From: Isohypsibius dastychi
Lineage: Eukaryota; Tardigrada; Eutardigrada; Parachela; Isohypsibiidae
NCBI GenBank assembly: GCA_034696485.1
Contig: JAQIWT010000114.1
Location: 1-34,148, forward strand
Direction of reading: 5' to 3'
Length of the DNA stretch: 34,148 nt
Shown here: one piece after another, positions 10,504 to 21,443 of the stretch
Layout: each line of letters begins with the position of its first letter
Numbering within the stretch: position 1 is the stretch's first letter
Program-made: the position numbers and the translations under genes
Notes under the pieces: model-generated
The model's input: only the letters and a program-made list of their open reading frames with translations
What the model was told of the DNA's origin: nothing
Databases searched by the model: none

Positions 10504-13362
10504 ATGAACGTCACTGAATTGTTCGAGGAGAAGGCGATTCGAGGATCTCCGCGAAAATCGTTTGAGAATGGGCAACAATCAACGGTTTCGACACTGCTGC
10601 CCTGTGATGTTTGTGCCAGAAAGTTCTCAGACGTTAACCTGGTAAGAAAGCAACTTGCAGGCGATGCAACAATCGGTTTCTGTTTGGAAATCAACTTCAC
10701 CAGTGAGTGGTAGTAGCTGATAAGATTTGTTTTCCTGTTTTTCGAAATTGGCTTTGAGTAGATAAGTCTTTTTCAGTGGTTAACTGATGCTGAAACTTCC
10801 CAGTTTTAGTTGTCTTTGTGATTATCACCTTGTCTTTCAGGCCCGTCATATCATTATTTGTCAAAAACTTTCTGAAAAGCCCAGGCGTGCTGCATTCCAT
10901 GCAATTGCACAGCGTCTTTCTCACGTTGCCCAAGAAGCTTCTGTACGCCCAGTTATTCAACGCATGCTGCTGGAAGAAGTCATCCAGCCTGCCATTACAA
11001 CAAAACGCCACGTTACTGAAGTACTGCCGGGTTTGAAGGATCCCGAACACCCTGCTCCCACACCGAGAAACTCGACCAACTTTCGGTTAGGACATCGAGT
11101 AAATCGTTGTCTTTAATTGTCGAAGCATTGGTTTAAATTATTATAATCGCCAGGGAACGGATCTGTACAAGGAGACTCAGAGAGGTGATGACGAAAACTG
11201 GCCTGAAATCTGAGCATGTGCATTTGTATGATGTGAAATTGCAGGATTATCTGAGTGCCCGTGTTGCAAAAGATCCTTTCTGGAGAAAGCATTTGAGCGC
11301 CATGTTGACTTTTGTAAACAGCAACAAGTGGCTAAAGAGAGACACGTGGAAACAATTGATGCTGCTGCGAGAACAGAACTGCTTTTGCGACGAGTCAAGG
11401 TGGGCAGAGGCAGACACGTCAAATCATGAGCAATACTGCCGATGAACGAGCACAAGCACAAGCACCCCCCCCCCCCCCCCCCCCCCAAAGACTATCAAAA
11501 CGGTCGGCTGGCGGGGTAGCTTGTGGTGAGGAAGGCTGTGCTAGGCTCGAGAACCAGGTTCGAGCCTTGTATTTCTTTCCAGTAACGTAGTCCGAAAATA
11601 TTTGTGTTGCGAATTTACGATCCATCAAACAGGTCGTTATCCCAGAAAAGTCAGCAATCGCTGACAGAAAGCGACTTCCCCAAACTTCGCCTTGAAATGG
11701 GTTTTCTTGATTAATAAATTGATTTATTGACTCTGGAAGCCGATGTTTCCTCTCCTTTTTCTCTCGTATTCAGCCTGTTCTGGGATGTGATTTTCTGTGG
11801 TTTATTCAAACATATGGCCAGAGTTCCAGAAATGAATCGAGCAAGCACAATAAAGTAGAACAAATTTATGTCTGCCGGTTGTGAAGATATACCGGCTAAA
11901 TCTCGAGAATTTTATAATTCGTCGCGCAAATCATCATACCCCCCCCCCCCCCATCAGTGTGGAGCATGGCAGGCCGTTTTAAAGGAATAAAGTGGGATGT
12001 ATAACCTGCTGATAACTCTGGTCGTCATACAGTTTCCACTTGTACTTGTTCTCGTCTAAAATCGTGTTTTTTTTTCTAGTACCGACCACCTGTTCTGAAA
12101 TTACCTGGAAAGCAGCAGTATGCAGGAGAAAGTCGAAAGGCCGTGGTGAGTTCCTTTGGCGAATCGACACCTTCCGCAGTCATCCCAACTCATGCACTCG
12201 GAAGCAAATCCGCTTTGTCAGCTGTAAATACACCTGCGAGTCATACAAGTGGTTCCGTCAGAGGTGGTACACAACCTGAAGGTAGAAGAAGAAGGAAGTT
12301 ATCATCGGAAGCTATCCGGGAGCCTCAGAAGCCCCCTCTGCAGTCAGACAAATCTGTCAATAAGGCCTCTACCTCGCAGTCAAAGACGAAGAAACATTCT
12401 CAACCTCCTTTGCTGCCAAAGAGTGTCCTTCATTCTGCTGGCGATTCGATGCGGTGAGTCGAGCCTTTACAAAGGATTAATTATATGCTGGCTACGGTCG
12501 GTGTTCAGACCGAACACAATAAGGGGAAGCGTGACAAGCGGAAACGGACAAGTTTTTCTTTACCGCTTCTTGGTTTTTTCTGAGTCAATGTACGTAGTTA
12601 CAAAGTTTTTGCCACAACAAGCTCGAATTTTTCGAAACTCAATTCAGGAAGCATTGTGATTGGAAACTTCGGCCGCTACTCAAAATATATCAAACACTCA
12701 AGCAGGGTCTTTGGATGATACAGTTTAAAGAAGACATCCTGCTGTGGTTTTTCGCACTCGAAGATGGCAGTAGCATGCCTGTCTCGTGCGGTTATCACGA
12801 AGATTTATTCTCTTGTTTTTCTTCCACTTATAATCTGGTCTGTATTTTCAGATTGCCAGAGCTCCATCATGGAAGCAAGGATGCACCGGACGATCTCTCG
12901 AGACTTAAAGTGAGACATGATACAGTCAAAAAGTCGGAACAGGTTCTACAGCCATCGGAACTAGTGGCTGATGTCTTTCTCATACCAGCTTTGAACCGGA
13001 TACCAGTCGGAGTAGCTGATAGACAGAGGTTGTTCGAACGAATTGGTGGAAGCTACAAAGTCAAGTATGTTGATAAGCCGATCAAGATCTCGGAATTTGT
13101 GCGAATGCCATGTAGTCACCCGAACTATGGTATCCACAGCGTGTGAGCCGTCTTCACTGATGGCTTACAGGATGGCGTTCCGACGGTACCAAGAGGACAA
13201 AGATCCCACTATCCGGCCTTTACAAAACGGTGTGTGGTTTGGGTACAGACATGATTTGATTTGCCTTATACACCTTGTTATTAACTGCTGGCACAACCAT
13301 TTTGAGTCTTCCATGTAGATACCGCTTTTCGATGGTGTCTGTCTCCAGAAACTGAACAATGA
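10504..13362 (+). CDS. ZC2HC1-like protein with two C2HC zinc fingers
   Basis: Eight exons: 10504-10641, 10841-11098, 11154-11184, 11245-11399, 12080-12453, 12852-13064, 13171-13229 and 13319-13362. They keep phase and sum to 423 codons plus stop. Finger 1 is split by the first intron (PCDVCARKF, then ARHIIICQK): Cys34, Cys37, His49, Cys53. Finger 2 is ECPCCKRSF...ERHVDFC: Cys147, Cys150, His162, Cys166. Both are CX2CX11HX3C, the zf-C2HC_2 pattern of ZC2HC1A/B/C. As in ZC2HC1A, a YRPP motif follows finger 2, then a Ser/Lys-rich disordered tail. The last 90 residues do not resemble the vertebrate C-terminus, so the final two exons are less certain. The ATG at 10504 gives the short N-terminus typical of the family. 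The zinc-finger frame in exon 4 is not the longest open frame at that place. Confidence 0.75.
11465..11486. repeat. 22-base poly(C) tract
   Basis: An uninterrupted run of 22 C in intron 4 of the ZC2HC1-like gene. The same intron has a second run of 14 C at 11939-11952. Confidence 0.9.
11512..11590 (+). repeat. tRNA-like (possible SINE) promoter relic
   Basis: GGTTCGAGCC at about 11558 is an exact B-box core, and TAGCTTGTGG about 40 bases upstream resembles an A box. The segment does not fold as a full tRNA by eye, so a degenerate tRNA-derived SINE head in the intron is the better reading. Confidence 0.3.
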
Positions 13363-14189
13363 AACTAAACTTGACTGATATCGCGCATTCCCTTTGGGAG
13401 TGCAAGATATGTACCTAGTCCAGTGCAGCCGATAGAGGATATTTTCAGCAATATCTTGTCTAGCTTCCTACCAACTCTTAGATTTTGTGGCATCGCATTC
13501 ACCCCCGCGCTTTGTTCTGATGAATGGTGTATGTATGGCCTTTGACAGACAATGCTCTCATAATTGAGAGCCCTTCGCGATTTCGTTTGCGGTTTATTTC
13601 AGCTTGCACGATTTAATTCAATGTCGATGCCAGTTCTGCCCTTTACATTCGTTCTTCTCGCATCATTTTACTGGCAGAACCGCTATCCCGATAAAAAATT
13701 GGTAGACTCTGATATGTTAGGGGAAGGTATCAGAAACCAGTTTTGCAGTCATAACGGAAATTCGGTGGCCATGACTGTGATAGGTTTGTGTTGTTACTGT
13801 AAGCCGCCCAGCTATTTTTCGGTCAAAAGGACTTGTTATATTCTTGGCGCTACACCTTCTGGATCGTTGATAATTGTGATGAGACTGGGTTTTTGATCGG
13901 CTATGTGGGATGTTTGGAATTTTAAGTGTACTGGTTTATGCACTTTTTATGCACACCGCAGTTCCAGAACTAACGTCAAAACAGAAAAAACTCGCTGACA
14001 ACAATCACAAGGACAGATAAGACTTCAACAACCAAAATTCACCTGGATCAACACAAGATTCCATGACAGAACAAACCAAGTAAAAAATGAAAAGGCGTAC
14101 TACCGCGGGTGCACGACAAATCAGTTAGCCGATCCCACAAAAATAGCACACGCATTCATCAAAAGTGGTCACCAAGACCTGCAGTTGCT
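13363..14189. other. Intergenic region between convergent genes
   Basis: This lies between the 3' ends of the ZC2HC1-like gene and the ERICH3-like gene. The 110-codon open frame at 13564-13896 has no family resemblance and no flanking exons that I can justify. I see nothing else convincing. Confidence 0.5.
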
Positions 14190-17100
14190 CTACCTTTCCA
14201 CTGATTTGGATGCATCATTACCGAATGACGGGCTGCTGGTATGCATGTCTTGTACAGACATCGTTTCCGATTTCTCATCGCTGCTGGTCTTCTTTTCTTG
14301 ATTTAGATTCGTAGCAAAAGATGGCTTACTTGTATGCATATCTTGCAAAGAAATTGATTCAGATTTCTCGTCACTACTGCTTTCCTTCTTCTTTTTTGCT
14401 TCTGTAATAAACGAGTGTCCTGATTGCATGCCGATAATTGATTGCTCGTCGGTTTATCAAAAAAGAAGAAAATACGCCCTTACCATCCACCTGCGCGACC
14501 GGGTCTGATCCAGCAGCTTTGTTTACAGAAACGTTCGAAGCTACCGAAACTAAATGATAATAGTCAGTGGAAATAGTTGTGCGGTAAAACTGCTGTTATT
14601 GCTCACCATCAGTATCCGACTGCAATCCTGATCGCGGACTTGCGCTGGTTCCGTCCACGGATAGTACGCTTGTCCCATCAGAGGTATCCGAGTAACCAGA
14701 ACCTTCAGTGGAAAATTCAGGTATATTGATAGTAACGATAAAGTTCACGTCTGCCTACCAATGTCACTGGCTGAGGATAAGACGCTGGTATTGCTGGCTT
14801 CCTTAGCCACTTTTTTCGGGACAGGGGATAGCAGTTCCGGTGCTTGAGTTTTGAGAACCCGTTGCCCTGTGGCTGGAATGATCACAGAGTCTGTGCCAGT
14901 TGGTTCGATCATGATTTTTATCGTCGAGTGTGGTTTATGTGCGGATGGCATTATGGGTGAGGAAGATGGAATCCGCGAAGGCGTCGCTCGGTTAGATGCG
15001 AGCAAGTTCGTTTTTGAGGGGTCCTTTCCAGGTGAAACCATGTTCGTGGGCATCTCGGTTATCTTTTGCTCTGTTTTGGGAGTCAAATCTGAAATTGAAT
15101 CGGGAAGGCTTAAAGAATGGAAACGTGGGTACAAGAATGGATGGACCAACGTGTTTTTCCTTTGTTCATCGCGGACAGATCACTGTCGATCTTGTGAACC
15201 ATGTTCAGTTCAGATCCGTGTGCGTCTGTTAATATCGGTAATAATTCTCTCTACCGCGATTGAAACCTTTATCGGACAAACCTTTTTTTTTGTGGGCGTC
15301 TTCGCTGGCAGATGCAATCGGTCTGCCTGGATTGGCTGTAGAGTCCTGGCTCCGAACATAGTTGGGTCTCGGGACTCTTAGATTGTTGCCCAGATTTTGA
15401 GCGGGTTTGGTTGGACCATCTCTCGATTGAATATCTGTTCTTGATTTTGACGGTAATGGCTTGATGAGCAATTCGGTTTTTGTGGGTTTCAGATTGTTTA
15501 CTGAAGGTGTTGCTCGCGAAGGGCTTTGGTGGATTACCGTCCTTGACATGGTATTTGTTTTAAGCATGTTCTGGACCTCCGGCGAGCCTTCAGTTTTCAA
15601 ATTAGCACTTTGTAAATCTCTCTTGCTCTGAAGATGCTGAGGCAGCTCCCGTCTTTCTGTCAGAATCTGCGCAGATATTTTGGGACTTGCTGGGGTCAAA
15701 ACAATGGTCTGCGATGGATTTGTAGATGCAATCTTCGATGGAAGAGCGATTTTTGACTTCGATTTCTCATCCGTTAGCTGCAAATAAATTTTTTTTTGCT
15801 CTTTATCTGACCGAGTATTGACAGAGTAATATACACAACCACCTTTTTTGGAGAAAAAATCAGCGGTGGAGTTTGTACCCTTGCAGCTGACTTTGAGGCG
15901 ATCGAAGAGGCAGGAGTTCCCGACTGTCCAGTCTTGACTCTTCCTTGTGGGATTTTCGGGGCCACCCATGACTCTGTAACATGCGGATATCTAAGATTTT
16001 TGATGGAATTAATCTGAAGAAGCGGAGACATCACAGAAATTCATGTGCGCAGAGGAAGCCCTAATTTGCACAGCAAAAGCCGATCAGGTGCATACCCTCG
16101 TTAATCGAAATCCACAGCCACCAAGGGACTGAGTTCGCCTGTGCGGTTGCCGATTGACTGAGAAATCGGCAGATTATGTTCCCTCTTCGTACAAATATTT
16201 TCGGTTTGAAGTGGGAGTACCAAATCACTATACTTCGGTTCGTCAAAGTACCTTACCTTGCCCTTTTTCTCCACCGACTGCCTTTTCTGCATCCTTTTTT
16301 TGAATGGGTTTACGAAAAATCGGCGTCTTACTTGGGAGGTATGTGCGTCGGTCTGGTGAAGCTGAAACCACAGTTTTTTATATAACTTACATCGAACAAA
16401 AACGATCATTTATTACACTCAGCAGATTCCTCATAAGCAGCGTATTCATGCTTCATGGTGCTTGGCAGTTTTTCAATTTCCTTGTAAATGTTTGCTGCGT
16501 CTGGTCGAGGTTTACGGATTGCTAAAACGGCTTCTTTGTCATTAAAGCACTGGGGCGCAAAGTTAGTTTGTTACGTTGTGTTTTCGATGAAGTGGTAATT
16601 GTTTCATCTTCACGTGCCGGCGTAGCTGACTTTTGTTTTCTTTTAGTTCTCGCTGGACCACGTCTAGGTGGGGCGGAGCAAGACGACTTTTTTGCCTTTT
16701 TCTTCGTCTTCGAGTTGCGGACGGGTTCGACGAGTATTTCCTCATTTCTATTCATACTCAAGCGCGTTGGTGGTCGTTGTTCATCGAAGTCCCAAGGAGA
16801 ATCAGCTTGATCGTTCCAGTCAGTGGAACACGGTGAGTTTGGTCTTTTGTGAGCATATCTTTGTTGGTCTCCTTTAGTCGATGGCGGCATAGGGCGTAAA
16901 ACCTCTGAGATTATGTCTATAATTTCATCAGGTGGGTCTGGTGGCACGACACGAAACTCTGCGTCACCCCCTTCAAAACGATCGCGAATACTGAAAGGGC
17001 GGTTGCGCTGCTGCAGTTGCATGAAATGTTTATGTCTCGCAATCGCAGCTGCTCTGAGTTCTTGCTTTTTGTGTTGCTTGAGGAGTGAGTCCCTCCTGGC

Positions 17101-19331
17101 TTGCTCGAGTTGATTGGCTGTCGCAACTTCAAATCTACGCTCTTTTTCAGACGCACGTTGCACTTCAAAAGTGTTTTTCCGGATTTCGAATGCTGCAACT
17201 CGGTTTGCCTCACGAGCTTCTCTCCACTGGATCAGGGCTTTCTTCTTGGTTTCTTCGCTCTGTTCGTAGTTCTTCCTGTTGATAAGCCGCACATATTGCT
17301 GGTAATCATCTCGCAACGTCAGGAGCCATTCATGCTTTTGAAGCAGTTTCACAAGGAGGGCTTCTTTCAGTTCAACAAAATCTTTTTGTGGTCCCAGTTT
17401 GAGCTGTTGAACAAATTCTTTGTCTTCGCCAGTTCCACCAATTAATTCTACCCAATCAACACTGTGTATGATCTTAGCATCACAAACTATATTAGATACA
17501 CCCACTCATCAAATCTGAAAGGAGCAATTCGATATCCTTCCGCTTTCGAATACTTGTGAACAGATCTGTTCTCAGCCGGTTCAGTTCACGTTGCCACTGG
17601 TTGTATTCTCGAAGCGGCACTCTGACATAACCATCTGCGCTAATCAAATTCTGCATGCATAGCAGTCGTTTTACAAATGGACTCTCCAAATAGTGTTTTG
17701 CTTGAACGTCGTTTAAACAATTGTAGACTGGTCCGAAACAAGAGCTTATGCGAATACGATTGTCAAATAAAACCCCGCCACGATTTTTCGGAATGAGTGG
17801 CTCACCAAGCCGTTTGGTCTTGATAAGCTTTGTTGGATCTCTGTAAATTCCGATGCGCGAACGTCGCTTGCAGACGGATAGGTCATTTTCAGAAACTGGA
17901 TCGACTGCCGTATCTGATAAGGCTGGCGATGCAATCACATCTGGATCGCCTTTGGTTTTTGCGCTGCAACTGAGTACTGTTTCACCGCACTTGAAGTGAG
18001 GAAAAATCGTCCTTACGAAAATGCAGATTTATTGTTTGCCCTCCTCAGTCTGGACAGGGGTGTCTTTGGTTGTGCGGAATATTCATTTCGTGACGGAACA
18101 TGTCTTCCACTCCGCGCTTTTTTCGATTGTCCCTGAACGTTCTCGTCGTCCGATGGCATGTTTGCCAAGGTTTTTTCTGCCTCGTCGTAGAAGGCTGCCA
18201 TCGAACCATCTTCACCAGTTCCCGTTTGATCCAGTGCTTTTTCGACCCTCGCCTGTTGGCTAGTCGTTCCTGGACCTTCATAGAACACTGCATTCAAAAA
18301 TGTCGTCTCATAACGTTGTCAACAACGATCGTGGTTCAAGCACTTTTATCTGCCGCTCTGTCTTCTACAATCCTTGGCGTTCTTGGAGTCAGTTGATTTT
18401 TTTTCATCAGCTTCTGTGATACCGGCGGGCGAGCCGCAGGTTTTGCTGCATTCCTCCCAACGCTGGTTCCAGACACTTGCGTCTTGAGACTGTCATCCGA
18501 TGTAAGTTTTGTCGCTCGCTTTTTTCCCTGAGTCCCATTTTTGTCTGGAAAAATAAAAATTATTAGTTTTACGTGGTCCGGACTGAGCTGGGCTAACCGT
18601 GGGTGCCTGTGGGTGGCTGTCTATTCCGAGGTAAGTAATACCTCGCTCTTGCAGTAGATTCGAAAAAACAATTCATTCAATTTGATATCAACCTCATCGA
18701 GCCATCTTGATCAGTTAAAGTAGTAAGCAGTGAGAGGCGCATCTTGAATTGGGTAAATTCTGAAACTGTTGATTTATTAGCTAACTGAGATATTGCATGA
18801 TCGGGCCGTTTTAGCTGAGAAAGTGTCTGCCGTTTTTTTCAGTAGGATTTGGAGATTCTTCTGTGTTTTTGAAATTTTGCATTAATCTTGGCGACAAAGG
18901 ATAGCGATAAGCTGGTGGCGACTGTTCATGGGCTAGCATCTTGAAAGCCAGGAAAACAAAGATTCCTTACAGTCTACGTAGCTGGGTTCACGTGCTACGG
19001 TGCAAGGGACCAGCTAAAGTTAAACAAACCGCAAGAATTTGTGGATTTCGTCAATTTCAAGTGCGGACTGCAAAATATGTTTGCGGACAGCATATGACTC
19101 TCTACCTCTCACATCTGCTGTTTTTGGTCGATTCCGAGGCTGATCACGATTCTCACGTAGAGTTTGTGGAGGCGAACTTTTTGGTGTGCTTAGTCCATAT
19201 GCAAGTGGGAATATCTTAGGTTGAGATAAACGAGTGATCGAACGCTGAATGCTAGGTGGTAATCCAGACAGATTTGATAGTTTTGAATCAGCAACATCCA
19301 GTTGTTTACTGTCAGTTTTTACGCCACTCAT
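14190..19331 (-). CDS. ERICH3-like Ser/Lys-rich protein, alternative C-termini
   Basis: Exons in coding order: 19331-19030, 18981-18971 (11 nt), 18544-18344, 18287-18017, 17969-17502, 17461-16575, then either cassette 16533-16391 or directly 16361-16257, 16157-16096, 16013-15843, 15777-15255, 15088-14759, 14702-14607, 14549-14484 and 14401-14190. Skipping the cassette gives 1,234 residues, exactly in frame; including it gives 755 residues ending at 16406. Residues about 335-385 (YNCLNDVQAKHYLES...LISADGYVRVPLREY) resemble the N-terminal motif of ERICH3, a ciliary protein. A charged coiled coil follows (EETKKKALIQWREAREANR), then a basic, disordered Ser/Thr/Pro-rich half. The C-terminus has two 31-residue repeats (SSDEKSE..S.QDMHTS). 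The family call rests on a short motif and is tentative; the exon chain is better supported. The first exon and micro-exon are the least certain parts. Confidence 0.55.
14200..14390 (-). repeat. Two-copy 93-bp tandem repeat in coding exon
   Basis: The last exon of the ERICH3-like gene repeats a 31-residue unit: SSSDEKSESISLQDMHTS then TSSDEKSETMSVQDMHTS, each followed by a PSF motif. Most differences are synonymous or conservative, which suggests purifying selection after duplication. Confidence 0.8.
16391..16533 (-). other. Cassette exon with embedded stop and AATAAA
   Basis: This 143-nt exon has an acceptor ending at 16534 and a GTAAGT donor starting at 16390. It reads on from the previous exon in phase and ends AAT AAA TGA at 16414-16406. 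When it is skipped, the flanking exons join in phase 1 and reading continues for another 521 codons. AATAAA is also the poly(A) signal hexamer, so inclusion could end both translation and transcript. Confidence 0.5.
18545..18970. other. Intron of ERICH3-like gene with possible extra exon
   Basis: On the minus strand, after a TTTCAAG acceptor at about 18940, a Pro-rich open stretch starts MLAHEQSPPAYRYPLSPRLM and runs about 40 codons to a TAA. Its phase does not match the neighbouring exons. It may be an alternative first exon or chance. Confidence 0.3.
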
Positions 19332-19394
19332 GTTCCATTCTAATGGTCAATCCTTTTAGTTTTCCAGTTTTTGCTTGTTCTGTCTCTCGCCCTA

Positions 19395-19407
19395 GTTGCT
19401 TGGCAAC
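19395..19407. promoter_or_regulatory. Candidate RFX X-box (best match in window)
   Basis: GTTGCTTGGCAAC is an almost perfect RFX dimer site: half sites GTTGC and GCAAC with a short centre. It lies 64 bp upstream of the ERICH3-like start codon. It shares the CTTGG core with the site upstream of CCDC180. Confidence 0.55.
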
Positions 19408-20090
19408 TGCCATGATGAAATGTGTTCTGCTAAGACGGCGTCGTGTATCACGGACAATAAAAATGAAAGATGTTGGACAAGATTTTTTCCACCTGATTCC
19501 GGCCAAGGCCCAATAACCACAAGTACAAAAGTACCTACTATCTGGGCGCTTTATGAGATATGAGATACATCGCAAACGGCAGGTCGATATTATTCCTTCC
19601 TTGCGTACGATATCGAGTTCAAGATATGCAGCTTTTACTCAACTTCAAACTCGATTGTTCATTTTCTCAATTTCACAAAATAAGCACGTTGTCAAACAAG
19701 CTCTGCCAAGCCAGAAATGTTACTTTAATACGATATAATAATGGATGTGTGATGTCACACAGCAACCCTAGCCGTAGGACTGATAGTGGATGGAATCACT
19801 CGATGGAACTCGAATATCTTAAAAAACAGCCTGATTGCGTGATATTCGTTCCAGCAAATCTTGCTAATCGTTACACTAAGTTCAAATTTTCTTTAAACAA
19901 AAGGTTCCGTCCAGGCGATATCTTGAGACGTCCGCTGCTAATTGATCGGATGCTAATCTGACGGCGTTTCCCGGCCAGCAGGTCAACCAACACCGAGTCG
20001 TCTTGTCATAATCGGAAGTACAACAAAACCATATCGACAACATGATATGTTAACTTTCTCAAGGACCTACCGAAAGTTTAGATAGTCAAC

Positions 20091-20103
20091 GTTGCTTAGC
20101 GTG
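20091..20103. promoter_or_regulatory. Partial X-box upstream of ODF3-like gene
   Basis: GTTGCTTAGCGTG has an intact left RFX half site and a degenerate right half. It lies 104 bp before the ODF3-like ATG. The position is suggestive and the match is weak. Confidence 0.25.
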
Positions 20104-20206
20104 AAGGTCATGACTTAGCCGTCTGGCTCTGGCGGGCCACGATGCTCAAGTCATCCTGACGCATTTCTGTCCTATCTTGCTGTTGTTTGTATTTATCACG
20201 TTATCT

Positions 20207-21174
20207 ATGCCTGAGCTACAGAAAAAACCAAGCTATCCTATAGCCGCCAAATACAATGGTGAGATTATCAGCAGACTGAGAAGCTTTTTAACACAATTTC
20301 AAAAGGTCCTGGACCGGGTGGCTACTTGTTGCCATCATCCGTTGGATTCAAAGATCACAATCCCTGTTTGACGAGATGGCCGGCTTTCACAATGCGCATC
20401 GCCCTGAAAGACAGTGAGAGAAATCTGACTCTTTTTCCGCATACGAGCAAAAATTGTTCACTATGCAGCGGTTGGCGACCAGTCTCCTGGTCCAGCGAGC
20501 AATGTGTATCCCTCGAAGATGACGAACAAGGGCCTCGCACATGATCCTGCGTTTTCAATTGCCATGCGGCTTGAGTCATCCAAAGCGGACCAAGTATCAT
20601 TGTTAAATACCAGCTCTAAAACCACAGAACCCATTTTTGTTTTCAGACGCCAGGACCCGCCCAATATACTCCAGAAACATGGAGACGATTCAGATCACCC
20701 GCTTGGCATATGGCGCTACCCTACCCTAAATTCAAGCCAGAAATTTACCCTGGTCCAAACCAATACAAGATACCAGCAATTATTGGTGCTAAAAACCCCA
20801 ATATACCAAACAGCCCAGCATTCAGCATGAGAATGTACGCTTCTGATCGAAGAATGCAATTGTTTGTGTCTAATTTGTTTTTCTGCAGAAAATTAGTGCA
20901 AGGCTCTTTTACCGAAGACCTCACACAGACTCCTGGTGCTAACAGATACCCACCCATAAATTTGGAGAAGGTCAAACAGAGATCTCCTGCATACACAATG
21001 AGGCCACGTAGAGCAGATACAGAGTTCGGTAAAACGCCCGGACCAGCTGCATATTCACCCACGCTTATCCACAAAGAACGACAACCAGCCTACAGTCTCG
21101 GGATAAGGCACTCTCCATATCTTGCACCTATAAGGGTTCAAGAAACACCAGTGATGCTAGACTGGGATTGTTAA
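20207..21174 (+). CDS. ODF3/CIMAP1-type SHIPPO-repeat protein
   Basis: Five exons: 20207-20258, 20306-20413, 20469-20593, 20647-20834 and 20889-21174. Introns are 47-55 nt, all joins keep phase, and the protein is 252 residues; vertebrate ODF3 is about 254. The family associates with microtubules of the sperm tail. SHIPPO (Pro-Gly-Pro) repeats are clear: GPGPGGYLLP, SPGPASNVYP, TPGPAQYTP, YPGPNQYKIP, TPGANRYPP and TPGPAAYSP, with PAFTMR, PAFSMR and PAYTMR between. The C-terminal AYSLGIRHSPYLAP matches the GI(R/K)HS-Y motif at the family's end. I chose the ATG at 20207 because it gives the usual N-terminal length; an upstream in-frame ATG at 20177 would add ten hydrophobic residues. The gene converges with CFAP44, leaving 269 bp between stops. 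Confidence 0.9.
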
Positions 21175-21443
21175 TCTGACGGAACTGTTGAATATTATTT
21201 GTTGTTTTCAAAACATTGGTTTTAAATGCGTTGCGCATATTTTATCAGTTTTCATGAAATTTCGCCTTTCTGTGATATCGGAAAACTTTGAGGATCAAAA
21301 CACCCAGGTAATTCCCAAGTGACAAAAGCAAACGTTTGCCAGTTTTGGATTATAATATGACAGAGTCAGACGTCACGGAGCTACTTGCTGAAGGAAACTT
21401 TTTTTGTAAAGCAGGAGGTTCCTGATTCATTCATGACCTCGTT

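Larger units (their letters stand above)
19332..20206. promoter_or_regulatory. Shared upstream region of two divergent ciliary genes
   Basis: This 875-bp region separates the starts of the ERICH3-like gene (-) and the ODF3-like gene (+). It holds an X-box-like site at 19395-19407 and a weaker one at 20091-20103. The 133-codon open frame at 19560-19961 shows no family resemblance or splice context and is not called as a gene. Confidence 0.45.

Noticed and set aside
11185-11445. Longest + strand open frame over ZC2HC1 exon 4
   Set aside because: The shorter neighbouring frame contains the complete second C2HC finger and joins in phase; this frame lacks it.
11177-11488. Glycine-rich open frame on the - strand through the poly(C) tract
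   Set aside because: Its Gly run is the complement of the C homopolymer; the + strand carries the zinc-finger exon.
13564-13896. 110-codon open frame on the + strand
   Set aside because: Does not extend the ZC2HC1-like gene in phase and shows no family features; likely chance.
16101-16409. 102-codon unspliced frame on the - strand
   Set aside because: It runs through introns; the spliced frame (SPDRRTYLPSKTP...) keeps phase with exons on both sides.
19560-19961. 133-codon open frame on the + strand between two divergent genes
   Set aside because: No recognisable motif, mixed composition, no splice or start context, and it overlaps the presumed promoter region.
20745-21074. 109-codon frame on the - strand opposite the ODF3-like gene
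   Set aside because: Antisense shadow of Pro-Gly-Pro repeat coding sequence.
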